A model generated the notes under the pieces. It was not told the origin of the DNA and searched no databases. It worked only from the letters and a program-made list of their open reading frames with translations. 64,000 bases of DNA, from positions 1-64,000 of the forward strand of contig JBAOKB010000174.1 in assembly GCA_037044905.1 (NCBI GenBank), given 5' to 3'. The translations under genes and the position numbers were made by a program. This DNA is from Hortaea werneckii (Eukaryota > Ascomycota > Dothideomycetes > Mycosphaerellales > Teratosphaeriaceae). Within the stretch, counting starts at the first letter, position 1. Each line of letters starts with the position of its first letter. This document shows positions 49,852 through 61,105 of the stretch, piece by piece.

Positions 49852-52800
49852 ATGGCGACCTTTCTCGAAAATGCCTACTCCCTTGTCCACCAAGACAATT
49901 CCGCCGACCAACCATCGCTCCAGGAACTCCGCACCCAACTCGAGAAGGGCAATGACGAGACGAAGCAGGACACGATGAAACGCATACTCACGATCATGCT
50001 CAACGGCGACCCCATGCCGCAGCTCCTGATGCACATCATCCGCTTCGTCATGCCCAGCAAAAGCAAGCCACTGAAGAAGCTGCTATACCTGTACTATGAG
50101 ATATGTCCCAAGTTGGACGCGCAGGGCAAGCTGAAGCAAGAGATGATTCTAGTATGCAATGGTATCAGAATGGATCTGCAACACGCGAACGAGTACATCA
50201 GGGGCAACACACTCCGCTTCCTGTGCAAGCTCAGGGAGCCTGAGCTGATCGAACCGCTGCTTGCTCCTGCAAGAGCGTGTTTGGAGCACAGGCATAGCTA
50301 CGTTCGCAAGAATGCCGTGTTTGCCATTGCGAGCATCTTCACGCACTCGGAGCACCTCATGCCAGATGCCCCGGAGCTGCTGCTGGCTTTCTTAGAAGGC
50401 GAGAGCGATGGGACTTGCAAGAGAAACGCATTCGCAGCGCTTATGAGCGTGAGCCACGAGAGAGCCTTGGAATATTTGAGCGGTGTATTTGAGGGAATAC
50501 CCAACGCAAGCGAATTGTTACAGCTGGTAGAATTGGAGTTCATCCGGAAAGATGCAGTGCAGAACCAGCAGAACAAGTCAAGATATCTACGCCTCATCTT
50601 TGACTTGCTGGAGGCAAAGGAGAGCACTGTTGTGTACGAGGCGGCGTCGTCCTTGACTGCTCTCACAAACAACCCAGTCGCCGTCAAGGCTGCTGCTGGG
50701 AAGTTCATTGAGCTCGCAATCAAGGAGTCGGATAACAACGTCAAGCTCATTGTACTGGAAAAGGTCAACCAGCTGCGACAAGCAAACCCTGGCGTCTTGG
50801 ACGATTTGACGATGGAGATCTTGCGCGTGTTGTCGTCACCAGATTTGGACGTGCGACGTAAGTCACTGGAGCTTGCAATGGAGATGGTGTCTTCCAAGAA
50901 TGTCGAAGAGGTCGTCATGCTACTGAAGAAGGAACTGGCCAAGACCGTCGATGAACAGTACGAGAAAAACAACGAATATCGCAGCCTCCTGATCCACAGC
51001 ATTCACTCATGCGCCATCAAGTTCTCCGAGATCGCACAGTCCGTCGTTGGCTTGCTCATGGACTTCATCAGCGACTTCAACAATGCCAGTGCTGTGGACG
51101 TGATCAGCTTCGTGAAGGAGGTCGTAGAGCGATTCCCGAAGATGCGCTCGAGCATCGTAGAGAGAATCGTGCAGACCTTGGCAGAAGTGAGAGCAGGGAA
51201 GGTCTACAGGGGTAGTCTGTGGATTGTGGGAGAGTACTCTCTTGAGGAGAAGGATATCCGTGAGGCGTGGAAGCGCATTAGAGCAAGTCTTGGTGAAATT
51301 CCAATTGTTGCTTCGGAAGCGCGTCTGCTGGAAGAGCAACCAGACGGCGAGGTGCCGTTGCCTGACACCCAAGTCAACGGGCATGCCAAGCCGAGCGAGA
51401 AGACTGGCTCGAGAAAGGTTCTGGCGGATGGCACATACGCAACGGAGTCTGCACTCACAAGCCAAGCCAGCGCGAAGGCGAAGCTGGACGCTGTTAAGGC
51501 AGCTCAGAAGCCCCCGTTAAGACAGCTAATCTTGGAGGGTGATTTCTATCTCGCGACTGTACTCTCATCAACACTGACGAAGTTGGTGATGCGGCACTCA
51601 GAGATTTCCGGCGACAAGGCACGAACTAATGCGTTGCGTGCTGAAGCGATGCTGATCATGATCTCCATTATTCGAGCCGGCCAGTCTCAGTTTGTCAAAG
51701 CACCCATCGACGAGGACTCTGTGGACCGCATCATGAGCTGTGTCAGAAGTCTTGCAGAATTCGCGCAGAAGAAGGACCTGGAGACAGCATTCCTTGATGA
51801 TACGAGGAAGGCGTTCAGGGACATGGTACAAGTCGAGGAGAGAAAGCGGAAAGAGAAGGAGGATGTGCTCAAGGCCCGTCAAGCGATCCAGGTTGATGAC
51901 GTGGTCTCGATTAGGCAGTTGAGCAAGAAGAACACGATGGATGGCGCAGCCGAAGAGATCGAGTTGGATCTTGAAAAGGCTACCGGTGGTGATTCTGCGA
52001 CGGAGGACTTGTCCTCGAAGCTCAGCAGAGTCGTTCAGCTCACTGGATTCAGTGACCCTGTCTACGCGGAAGCCTATGTTCAAGTTCACCAGTTCGATAT
52101 TATCCTTGATGTCTTACTCGTGAACCAGACGCGGGAGACGCTGCAGAACCTTTCCGTTGAGTTTGCGACTTTGGGTGATCTCAAGGTCGTTGAAAGACCT
52201 ACCACGCAGAACTTGGCACCGCTCGATTTCCTCAATGTTCAAGCGACGATCAAGGTCAGCAGCACAGATACGGGTGTCATCTTCGGCAATGTTGTCTATG
52301 ATGGCGCGTCCAGCGAAGACAGCACAGTCGTCATCCTCAACGACGTTCACGTCGATATCATGGACTACATCCAACCCGCGAACTGCAGCGAGACCCAGTT
52401 CCGGACGATGTGGACAGAGTTTGAGTGGGAGAACAAGGTCAACATCAACACTAAGATGCCTGAAGGCAAGGGTTTGAGAGACTTCCTCCAGAGATTGATG
52501 AAGGTCACCAATATGAGCTGCCTCACGCCCGAGGCAAGTCTGGAGGGCGATTGCCAGTTCTTGTCGGCGAACCTGTACGCCAGAAGCGTCTTTGGTAATT
52601 TTCTATGCTGAACGTTTTCTATTGAACACAGTGCTAATATTTTTACAGGTGAGGACGCATTAGCCAATTTGAGCGTGGAAAAGGAAGGCGAGAACGGCCC
52701 AGTGACTGGGTTCATGCGGATACGAAGTCGAAGCCAAGGTCTAGCACTGAGCTTGGGCAGCCTCAAGGGACTGAACAAGATAGGCGAGTTGACAGTATGA
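49852..52800 (+). CDS. SEC26: coatomer subunit beta (beta-COP / Sec26)
   Basis: COPI coat subunit in Golgi-to-ER and intra-Golgi retrograde transport. Two exons (49852-52594 and 52649-52800) give 964 aa. The N-terminal adaptin-like HEAT solenoid has MPSKSKPLKKLLYLYYEICP and ANEYIRGNTLRFLCKLREPE. It carries VYRGSLWIVGEYSLEEKDI near residues 440-460. The appendage and beta-COP C-terminal domains follow (SRVVQLTGFSDPVYAEAYVQ, FEWENKVNINT). The 54-nt intron near the end joins NLYARSVFG/EDALANLSVEKEGE, and the tail (RSRSQGLALSLGSLKGLN) matches the family. Confidence 0.97.
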
Positions 52801-53301
52801 GCTATTCGAGAGGGATGAGGGCCGGCTTGGATTCCACTTCAGCCATTGGCGAAAAGCAGGGCCTGGCCCGCGAGGCGTATTGGTGTTGCAGGCGCTCAAA
52901 GGGCGATAAGAGGGAGGATTCACACTAGGAAGCGAATGCATAGCCTGTATCGGTAGACCTACGAAAAGACTGATTGCTTGCATTGCAGAATGGGCCGGGG
53001 CAGAAGGCTCAATGATTCATATCACGCCATCCAGTCCTAGAAATTCTGATGAAAGTGGACGAGTGTGGAATGTCCACTTGTGTGTGAAACATCGCTGCGT
53101 ACAAATATAGCACCGCTGCAGGATACGTAGTATCATACGATTTGATTATATAAAGCCGTATTATCATCATTAACCATCCACAAAAGGAGCGTAAAGCGTC
53201 ATTCAACAACACAAATACCAGAAGCAATTATGGAGACTGAGCAGTTGGTGGATAGCATTCACAGACAGCCGCCTCTGTAAAGTCTTATGCTCTATTGGCC
53301 A
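52801..53301. other. convergent intergenic region
   Basis: 501 bp between the SEC26 and CFEM gene ends. AT-rich stretches near 53100-53170 (TTTGATTATATAAAGC, ATTATCATCATTAACC) fit 3' UTR/terminator use. Confidence 0.45.
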
Positions 53302-54134
53302 TTAGAGGGCTGCAAATGCCAGACCGCCAGCCGCGGCAAGAACGCCTCCCCAGGCACTACCCTTCACCACAGACGCACCACCGGTATATTCAACGGGTCC
53401 CCCTGTGACGGAACCAGTGCCGGTCGGGCCAACATAGCCATAGCCAGTGGTGGCGTTACCGGCTGGGTAGGTCGGTTGGGCTGCCATGGTGCTTGTCGCA
53501 GTGTAGTACTCGTCGTCATCGTAGTCTACGCCGTCGTCTTCTTCGTAGCCCGCGCCGGCAGTTGGCTGGGCAGCGTACTGAGAGGACATACTCATGGCGT
53601 AGTCATCATCGCCGTCTTCGTATTCAGCACCACCAGTCGGCTGAGCAGCGTACTGAGAAGAGGTAGCCGCATACTGCGTACTCATAGCGGCATCTCCATC
53701 CTCCTCCTCATATTCACCATCATCACCGTCGTCTTCCTCGTCAGCGCCATCACCACCGGCGCACAACTCTTGGGTGTACGCAGTGACCTCTGCAAAGACT
53801 CGTTAGCAAAGGATCACCACATCTCTCCAATGCCTTCCGCAGAGCATGAGAGGGAGACTTACGAGCGTGGTCCTCAGGGCTGCACTGTTGCTCGATATTA
53901 CTCGTCAGCGCGTCCAGGTAATACTGGTCATTACAAGCGCAGGCGTAATCGCCCTCCGAGCATCCCGTCTCAGCAAGTCCGGCCGATGCCAGTTGGGACT
54001 GGGGCGAACCAATTAGCAAAAGATTGAGTTACGAGATAGGGTTGTGGTAGGCTTACAGCACATTCAGACAGCTCGGTCTGTGCCCATGCCGGTAGGACGA
54101 CTGCCGCGAAAAGTCCAGCAATAGCGTACTTCAT
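53302..54134 (-). CDS. CFEM-domain, probably GPI-anchored surface protein
   Basis: Secreted, wall-associated protein of the CFEM class, which includes haem-binding and host-interaction factors. Three exons (54134-54057, 53998-53863, 53789-53302) give 233 aa. The signal peptide is MKYAIAGLFAAVVLPAWA. The CFEM region (about 20-80) runs TELSECASQLASAG, TGCSEGDYACACNDQYYL, NIEQQCSPEDHA, then TAYTQELC. Only six of the usual eight cysteines are present. The Asp before the CxC (EGDYACAC) is kept. An acidic segment with SSQYAAQPT repeats follows. The C-terminus (KGSAWGGVLAAAGGLAFAAL) is a GPI-attachment signal. Both splices are GT-AG. Confidence 0.9.
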
Positions 54135-54845
54135 TGTGGCGATTGGTTGGTGGGGTTGGAGATGGACGGGAATACCTTGTTGCGAAGCGATTGACTTATG
54201 TTGCGAAAGCGAATGTGATGCTGATGAAATCGGATGGAGAAGGCCCATACGGAAGGAGGGCAACCTCACATTTTATCTTCCTTCCTTACCTCTTCCGACG
54301 ACTTGGGTGTCTTCCAAGTATTGCCAACTCCTGGTCTTCGAGCCGCGTTCACCATTGGCGCATACCGCCCAGAGCTGCGCTCACATTAGACATTTGCCTA
54401 CTCCAGCCGTCGATGGCAACGCGGGAACAATAGGCGGACAAGACAAAGTCGGCCTGGAGGATCCGCGCAGTCGTGTTAGCCAAGTCTGGCGCCCCGCGGG
54501 CGGTGCGACGTTAATAGCTCGAACAGCATGCGGGGATGGTGGCAACCGATCACGATGCAGGTACACAGCCTACTATTCAAGAAGAGTCTCCAGGGATAAG
54601 GATGAACTCTGATCGTGTTTTGTCGTTGTAATTGAAACCGAGCTCCAAGTGATGCTCCACAGTCATACGCGCGTCGAGCGCTGGGCAAAGTCTTGTTCTC
54701 ATATTTCCTATGCGCAACAATCCGTCTTGAAGCAAATGTGACGATATGAGTGGTCAACATCAAAGTCTATAGAACATGTCAATGGATCAAGGTTCATTGG
54801 GAACTATGTTTTTGGAGATATACACATAGATGCAAGCGCCACGCT
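54135..54845. other. intergenic region upstream of the CFEM gene
   Basis: 711 bp containing the CFEM promoter (minus strand) and the NAA15 3' side. No further gene or repeat was recognised. Confidence 0.45.
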
Positions 54846-57485
54846 TTACCTCTGCTTAAAAGCGGTAGCCGCCGGCCATCGCTCTCTACCCGCGGCCAAG
54901 TATTGCTCTTTTGCGTCGGAGCTCACTTGCATCTCCTGCAACAGCGTCAAACCATCTACAGCATCTAGCAGGGTTGTTTCCTTGGTCTTAAGAGCGTTAC
55001 ACATATCTTGTACGCCCTTGGACTTGAGGCCGTCGTCAGCCGGCTTCATTGCATACCGTACCCGGACAACAGCCTTCACGTGGGCTAGGCTGCCTTTGTG
55101 CTGCTGCAGATACTCTTCGTTCGTCGCCTCGACGGACTTGCTCTTGTTAATCTTCGACATGAAGGTCTCCTCCACAACTTGCTTAACCTTTTCAGGCAGC
55201 GGCTCCGGGAGCTGCTCCAGAGCGGATCGAAGGCGACAGCTCTGCTCATGCACCTTGGGGTGGTTAGGCTGGAGGGCTTCCGTGGCAAGGTGGCACTTCA
55301 GAGCAGGCAAGTATTTTCCTGTTGCTGTCGTCAGTATATCGTCTTTCAAAAGTCCGGGCCCGGGACAAGTCTTCTTACTTCGGCGAAGGAACACCTCGAA
55401 ACCAGCGATTTGGCAGTCGATGTTCTTCGGTGACAATTCAAGTAGTGGCTGCAGATACTTCATGGCCTCCTCCAACGGCTTCTCGGCTGCAATTTTGAAC
55501 GCCTCGGTGCCTTCAGGATCTTGGTCCTCTTTCTTTTGCTCGCCATCCTCCACCTTCGGCGGCTGTGCCTTCTTCGCCGCTTGTGCCTTCTTCTCCTGCT
55601 CGGCCTTTTCTGCTTCTCGCTTCGCTTTCTTGGCGGCCTTCTTCTTGTCCGCGGCGCTTTCACCGTTCGCGCCATCGAGTTGCCCACCCCCTTTACCAAT
55701 CTCTGGTCGGTCGTGAAGGAGGCAATATATCCTGATCGCTGAAAGCGCAGCTCGGCTGAAGAATGGGTGCTCACGTAACCGATCTTCCCACCGCAGCATG
55801 TCGACGTAGGCGCGCACCATACCTTTTCGCAAGCTGAAGCTGTGGAAGTCGAACTGGTCTTCCTGCCACACTTCGAAGATATCGTAAAGCGACTGGAACC
55901 TCTTCAATGACATAGCAAGCTTCCCCTGCCGCAAAAAGCTCTCGGCATCTTCTGTGAGATACCAAGTGCATTGCATATCAAGAAGGTCGCCAAGTGGGCC
56001 GCCGATGGCTTCTTTGCGGGTGAACATGCCCATAGTCTTGATTGCCTCGGTATTCTGATCGTTTCGTAGCTGGTACTTCGCACACTTGGTGTTGATATAG
56101 CGGTCCTTGACATCCATTTCGCGAGCCTTGTTCATGGCCTCAGATGCTTGAGCGACGTCGCCCGTATGCTTCAGAATGCGCGCGCGAGACATGTGATAGG
56201 TGTAGTCCGAGGGAGATGGGTTCACAGCTATGGCGGCATCGATGTGTTGCTGGGCCTTGTTCAGGTCGCGAGAGAGGATGTAATCATAATGCAAGGCGAG
56301 GAAATAGTTGACGCTGAGTTTCCAAGTCGTCGCTGCGTCCGGCGGGGGAGGCTTGACGAGATTGCCGTTCGTTGTGCCATTTGTCTGCCCAGCATCACCG
56401 TTCTCCTGCGGCTCTTCCTTCAGATAGCCTTCTACAAGTTGCTGAATCGTTTCCTTCTTTGCCGGATCCGCATACAATTGCTTGACGTTCGCAAACGTGC
56501 TTGGCACGCCCTTCTTGAACATTCGTCGCAAGTACTTGTCTGCATGCTGCCGGAACTCGTCGCCCTCCTTGAAGTCCAGTGGTATGCGGCGAGCAGCATC
56601 TATCCGATCGCTCTGCTCTGCCAAGCTATGGTACATCTGGCCCAGCTTCTCAGCATCCTCTTTCTTGCTCCTGTCCAGACCGCGTGCCTTTTCAAGCGCC
56701 TCATAGTAGTCTCTGTGCTCTGTGTTGCGTTTGAGGAGCTTGAGATATGCCTTCTCCGCCTCGTCTTTCCGGCCGAGCTTAAGCAGGTAGTCGGCTCGCA
56801 TCTCCATGACTGCTGTCCGATCCAACGCTGACTTGTAGAAACTATCCAAATGCTGCAATGCTCTCTCATAGTCACCCATCTCCGCCATGATCTCGTTTTT
56901 ATAAAGCACCGCCTCCGCATGCTCAATGTCTGCTTTTGGTGGTGTCTGTCTCAAGCTCTCCTCGTATCGCTGCAGCACGTCCTCAGCGCCAGAGAGGTCT
57001 CCTTGCAAGTGCAGACCAATGGCCAATGCTGTCCAATTCTGTCTGAAACCGGGTCTCTGCGCCAGCATCTGGCGTCTGGACTGCACGAAGCCATTGTAGT
57101 CCCTCATCTGCATCTGCAATAACGCGAGATCACGCTGGATCTGTGCATTCTCTGGTTCCAAGCGTAGAGCGAATCGGTACGCCTTGATTGCCTCCTCATA
57201 GTTCTTTTGCTGCCGATAGAGCAAGCCATACACGTGCCAGCAGATGTGCGACTTCATGGCGTTCTTGAGCGCAAGCTTGCAGAGGTCGAAAGCCTCTTCG
57301 GTCTTGCCTTGGCTCATGACAATGAGAGCCTTCATCGCCTGGGTGTCGCCATGGTTGGGGTATTTCCGCAGAATCTGATCGGCGGCTTTGAGACCCTTCT
57401 TGTACTGCTTAGACTCGTAGTTCTGGACGACGTGGCGGAAAAGCGATGCCTCTTTCGAGGGCAGAACCTGGTTGTTCTGCGCCAT
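54846..57485 (-). CDS. NAT1: NatA auxiliary subunit Naa15 (Nat1)
   Basis: Scaffold subunit of the ribosome-bound N-terminal acetyltransferase A. The frame is open for 879 codons. A 60-nt segment (55378-55319) has intron features: a GTAAGA donor, CTGAC branch site and CAACAG acceptor. Removing it joins FLRR to KYLPALKCHLA as in homologues, giving exons 57485-55379 and 55318-54846 and 859 aa. TPR repeats fill the protein: YESKQYKKGLKAADQILRKY, AFDLCKLALKNAMKSHICWH, YEEAIKAYRFALRLEPENAQ. A Lys/Glu-rich segment (KKAAKKAKREAEKAEQEK) lies near residue 610. Length is close to yeast and human Naa15. Confidence 0.94.
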   Translation of the reverse strand: MAQNNQVLPSKEASLFRHVVQNYESKQYKKGLKAADQILRKYPNHGDTQAMKALIVMSQGKTEEAFDLCKLALKNAMKSHICWHVYGLLYRQQKNYEEAIKAYRFALRLEPENAQIQRDLALLQMQMRDYNGFVQSRRQMLAQRPGFRQNWTALAIGLHLQGDLSGAEDVLQRYEESLRQTPPKADIEHAEAVLYKNEIMAEMGDYERALQHLDSFYKSALDRTAVMEMRADYLLKLGRKDEAEKAYLKLLKRNTEHRDYYEALEKARGLDRSKKEDAEKLGQMYHSLAEQSDRIDAARRIPLDFKEGDEFRQHADKYLRRMFKKGVPSTFANVKQLYADPAKKETIQQLVEGYLKEEPQENGDAGQTNGTTNGNLVKPPPPDAATTWKLSVNYFLALHYDYILSRDLNKAQQHIDAAIAVNPSPSDYTYHMSRARILKHTGDVAQASEAMNKAREMDVKDRYINTKCAKYQLRNDQNTEAIKTMGMFTRKEAIGGPLGDLLDMQCTWYLTEDAESFLRQGKLAMSLKRFQSLYDIFEVWQEDQFDFHSFSLRKGMVRAYVDMLRWEDRLREHPFFSRAALSAIRIYCLLHDRPEIGKGGGQLDGANGESAADKKKAAKKAKREAEKAEQEKKAQAAKKAQPPKVEDGEQKKEDQDPEGTEAFKIAAEKPLEEAMKYLQPLLELSPKNIDCQIAGFEVFLRRSKKTCPGPGLLKDDILTTATGKYLPALKCHLATEALQPNHPKVHEQSCRLRSALEQLPEPLPEKVKQVVEETFMSKINKSKSVEATNEEYLQQHKGSLAHVKAVVRVRYAMKPADDGLKSKGVQDMCNALKTKETTLLDAVDGLTLLQEMQVSSDAKEQYLAAGRERWPAATAFKQR

Positions 57486-58000
57486 GCTGTCTGGCTATTT
57501 ATGTTCGGAGGCGGCGGGTCTCGAGGACGGGATGTGGTCGCGCTGAGCGTGGACAACGTGAGAATCGGTCTGACGAGGGTTTCGGAGTCAATCTACGCAG
57601 CCATAATAAGCAGGTAGAGACTGGTGTGCACAAATACCGAAGGACCGAGAGCAAATCAGGCGTATTGCGGCGGCCTGCGACTCTCACGCTGGGACGACCC
57701 GAATCGTACGCGCATGGATACTGTGAGCTGGAGCTTTTTGAAGTCGGATGCTCTAGGTCAGCCCCACCGGTCTTGATGCCTCATGAATTCAGGCATGCAA
57801 TTTGCCTGTCCATCTCCTCCCACTTGCACCTCACACTGCACCCAACCCATGAAGACACACATGCCCAACTCTGTCGCAAAACTTGTGTGGTATTTCTGTC
57901 TCATCAACACTAGTACATGGTATCAACCCGCTGCTGCCGCTATTATATCACATAGCCCGACCTGGACGTCTTCTACAGCGTCATGCAATCTCATAAGAGC
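57486..58000. other. intergenic region
   Basis: 515 bp holding the NAA15 promoter (minus strand) and the 3' side of the Fpg gene. No coding signal was recognised. Confidence 0.45.
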
Positions 58001-59353
58001 TTAACTGCTCTTCGTCCTAGTTGATCTTCTCGTGCCTGGAGTAGCAGGCTTCTCCTCTTTCTTGGACCCTGCCTTCTTCGCTCGTCCCATGGGTTTTGGC
58101 TTCTCCTCCTCTGCCTCCACATCTTCACCATCTTCAGCTCCTCCATCGACTTGCTCGTCGTTTTCCATGCTTGCCTTTCGTCCTTTGCTGCTCTTCGCCG
58201 GCTTCTTCTTCTGCTCAGCTTGTGCTTCTGGTTTGGATTTTCTTCCACCCTTGCCTTTCTTCGCCACTGGTTTCTCCTCTTCGCCATCCACTTCATCTTC
58301 TCCGTCCTTCGATTTTCGCTTCCTGCCCTTCGCAGGCTTCTCACCCTGCTCGACGCCATCATCCTCGCTAACGTCGCCTGCGACTGAGGCCGTCTTCTTC
58401 TGTCGGCTTGGAACAATGGCAGACGTCCGACCGCCAACCTTAAGGTGGACGATCTTCTCGCCATTTGGAAGCACGTTTCCGTCCTTTTTGCCCTTGTCCC
58501 ATCGATACTTCATAATCCACGTTTCTGGAAACTGGCTGCTCTCCGCCAGCGTTTCAACGGCCGTTGTGCAAACACCAATCAATGCATCGTGAAGCTCCTT
58601 GGTCTGGTCTTTTGAGAGGGTGTTGCTATACTGCTCCGGATGTATACGCGCCTGATACAAGACCTCATCCGCGACCCAGTTACCAACTCCAGACAGATTG
58701 GCCTGGTCCAACAGCAATGCTTTGACAGGTAATCGCTTCTTCCCTAGGAGCTGCCCTAACCACTCGACCGTCACGGTGTCCTTGTCTCTTACTGGATCCG
58801 GCCCATTCTCTTTCAATGGAGTATGCTCCCTGATCTCATCGGCCGGACAGTCGACCAATCTTATACGTGCTAGTCTCCTGGCATCCACGAAAGCCGCTTC
58901 GACCGGGCCTCGCTCTTCGCCGTCCACGCTTTCATTCCCGCACTTGAGAAGGAACTTCATGTATTTGGGCGGCCACTGCTCGGCCTCACTGCCGTCTTTC
59001 TCTTTTGCTTGCTTGTAGTAGTGCGTGTCTTCCGAATCGAATTTCATCCACCCAGTCATGCCAAAATGCATGACGGCGTGCGGCGGCTTGTCGAATGTCA
59101 TGTAGAAGTACTTGCCCTGCTGCGCCGAGCCCGTGACCTTGCGGCCAATGACAGCCTTCTTGAACGCATCGGCCGATGTGCCTACTTTGCCGTAGACGAT
59201 GTCGTCGTGTAGTGCTTCGCAATCCTTGATAGTGCGACCAACGAGATGCTTGCGGATGTAGTGGACGACACGAGCGACTTCGCCGATCTGGTAGAGAAGT
59301 CAGTGGCTGTCATGATAACTTGATCTTGTAACATATTGGCAAACCTCAGGCAT
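58001..59353 (-). CDS. formamidopyrimidine-DNA glycosylase (Fpg/MutM family)
   Basis: Bifunctional base-excision enzyme for oxidised purines. Two exons (59353-59345 and 59287-58001) give 431 aa. Exon 1 encodes only MPE, the catalytic Pro2 (Schiff base) and Glu3; exon 2 opens IGEVARVVHYIRKHLVG. The beta-hairpin Lys region is SAQQGKYFYMTFD, then HFGMTGWM. The helix-two-turn-helix is VKALLLDQANLSGVGNWVAD. After KYRWDKGKKDGNVLPNGEKI there is no CxxC zinc finger; VKVGGRTSAIVPSRQKK takes its place, as in the plant/fungal zincless form. The last 150 residues are Lys/Glu-rich (KPAKGRKRKSKDGEDEVDGE), probably nuclear and DNA-binding. It is divergent from the agmatinase gene. Confidence 0.93.
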
Positions 59354-59840
59354 GATGGCTATGGACTGTTGGTAGTATTCTCTATCAATCCCACACAGTA
59401 GACAGACGAAGCGGGCACCTTCGAGTAGCAGCGCTTTACGCGTGAAGACGCGCCGAGCTCCTGCGCGATGACCTCATTCGGGGCGCGTTGGCCATCATTG
59501 TCGCCCTGCTTTCCTGGTTCTTGCCCATTGACCCCGACTTTCCGTCGACATTCTCTTGTGCCTGAAACATCGACAAGACGTTCAGTCCCCATGCGCTTCG
59601 CACGACTATATGGGCAAGGTTCGACTGAAAACGTTTACTGGTTCCAGAAGAGAGACCAATGCAATACCAGGCGGCGTGGAGACGGCCGAAGACGGCCAAG
59701 ATAAGCCTGCTCGGCCTGCCATCTGCATGCTGAATTACCTAAAGCCATGTCATGCTAGCTACCTACATAGTAGGCAAAATTCAATTCCTCTTTCCCCCTT
59801 CTCTGTCCTACGCGTCTATTCAGGCGTCAGCGTTATTAAG
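59354..59840. promoter_or_regulatory. divergent promoter, Fpg / agmatinase
   Basis: 487 bp between the divergent start codons. An ACGCGT hexamer lies at 59810-59815, 26 bp before the agmatinase ATG; this close position suggests chance or a leader element rather than an MCB. No TATA box. Confidence 0.4.
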
Positions 59841-61105
59841 ATGTTGGTGACTATTGCCTTCGTCTTGTTTACAACTCTCCCCAGGCTCGGCTTAGGCCAT
59901 GCCCATCATGACACAGAAGATCCACAGGAGCCGTTCATAGGCTGGACACGAGAAGACTTGGACGCGAAATGGGGCACCGACGTGAGTATAGCAACCATGA
60001 TGCTTACCTTGATCGAGGTACTAAAATATTGAAAAAGTATGGCTTCTCGGGGATATCGACTTTTGCGCATTTGCCGCACCACCGCTGCCTTCAGTATCCT
60101 GAGACGGAATACGACATTGCTGTGCTCGGTGTACCCTTCGATACGGCTGTCTCGTATCGGCCTGGCGCCCGCTTTGGACCTCGAGCGATTCGCGCGGCTT
60201 CAGCCCGGCAGACCAGCTTCCGAGGCTACAATCCGCGAGCGAACATCAACCCGTACGCCGAGTGGGCGAAAGTGATCGACTGTGGCGATATACCCGTCAC
60301 ACCATTTGACAATGCCCTGGCACTACGGCAAATGACCGAGGCATACACGAATCTCGCACACACTTCTGCGCCAGCCGAAAACGCGAAGTCTGACATTAGT
60401 TATCGAAAGCAGCCCAAGTTGCTGAGTTTGGGCGGCGACCACAGTATTGCCCTTCCGACCCTCAGAGCCTTGAATAAGATCTACGGCAATGTAGCCGTGG
60501 TTCACTTCGACGCTCATCTGGACACCTGGCATCCGGCTAAGTATCCATCAGCCTGGTTCGACCCTGATAATCCCAACGAGCAGTCGTTCTTCACCCACGG
60601 CACCATGTTCTGGGTTGCGCACAATGAATCGTTGATCCTGGAGAACAAATCTGTGCACGCTGGTCTACGTACACGTCTGTCAGGCATCGGCGACAACGAA
60701 GACGATGATGCGCAAGGATGGTCACGCTTTTCGACCGACGACCTGGACGATCTCGGTGTTGCCACTATGGCACAGAAAATCATGAACCATGTTGGTCTTG
60801 AGACTCCAGTGTATCTGTCGATTGACATTGATGTTATTGATCCTGGTCTTGCCCCTGGAACTGGAACTCCCGAGCCAGGCGGCTGGACTACTAGAGAATT
60901 GATCAGGCTGCTCAGAGCCATTGAAGGGCTGAATGTGGTGGGTGCAGACGTAGTGGAAGTAAGTCCCAGCTACGACGGGGCCACTGAGGCTACGGCACTG
61001 GCTGCAGCGCAGGTAGGGTTCGAAGTGCTCACGAGCATGGTCAAGCGAGGTATGGTAGACAGCGGTGTGAAAAAGAATGAGAAGGCGGAAAGAGATGAAT
61101 TATGA
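59841..61105 (+). CDS. secretory-pathway agmatinase-like ureohydrolase ending in RDEL
   Basis: Manganese ureohydrolase of the arginase/agmatinase superfamily; agmatinase gives putrescine and urea. Two exons (59841-59981 and 60038-61105) give 402 aa. A signal peptide is evident (MLVTIAFVLFTTLPRLGLGH). All metal ligands are present: H182 (GGDHSIALP), D205, H207 and D209 (HFDAHLDTW), D310 and D312 (SIDIDVIDP). The fungal-type GVPFDTAVSYRPGARFGPRA and a late VEVSPSYDGATEATA fit agmatinase better than arginase. The last residues are ERDEL, an ER-retrieval-type tetrapeptide (RDEL). Substrate specificity cannot be fixed from sequence. Confidence 0.9.

Noticed and set aside
59810..59815. ACGCGT before the agmatinase gene as an MCB
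   Set aside because: Only 26 bp from the start codon and next to a gene without an S-phase role; the hexamer is common enough to occur by chance.
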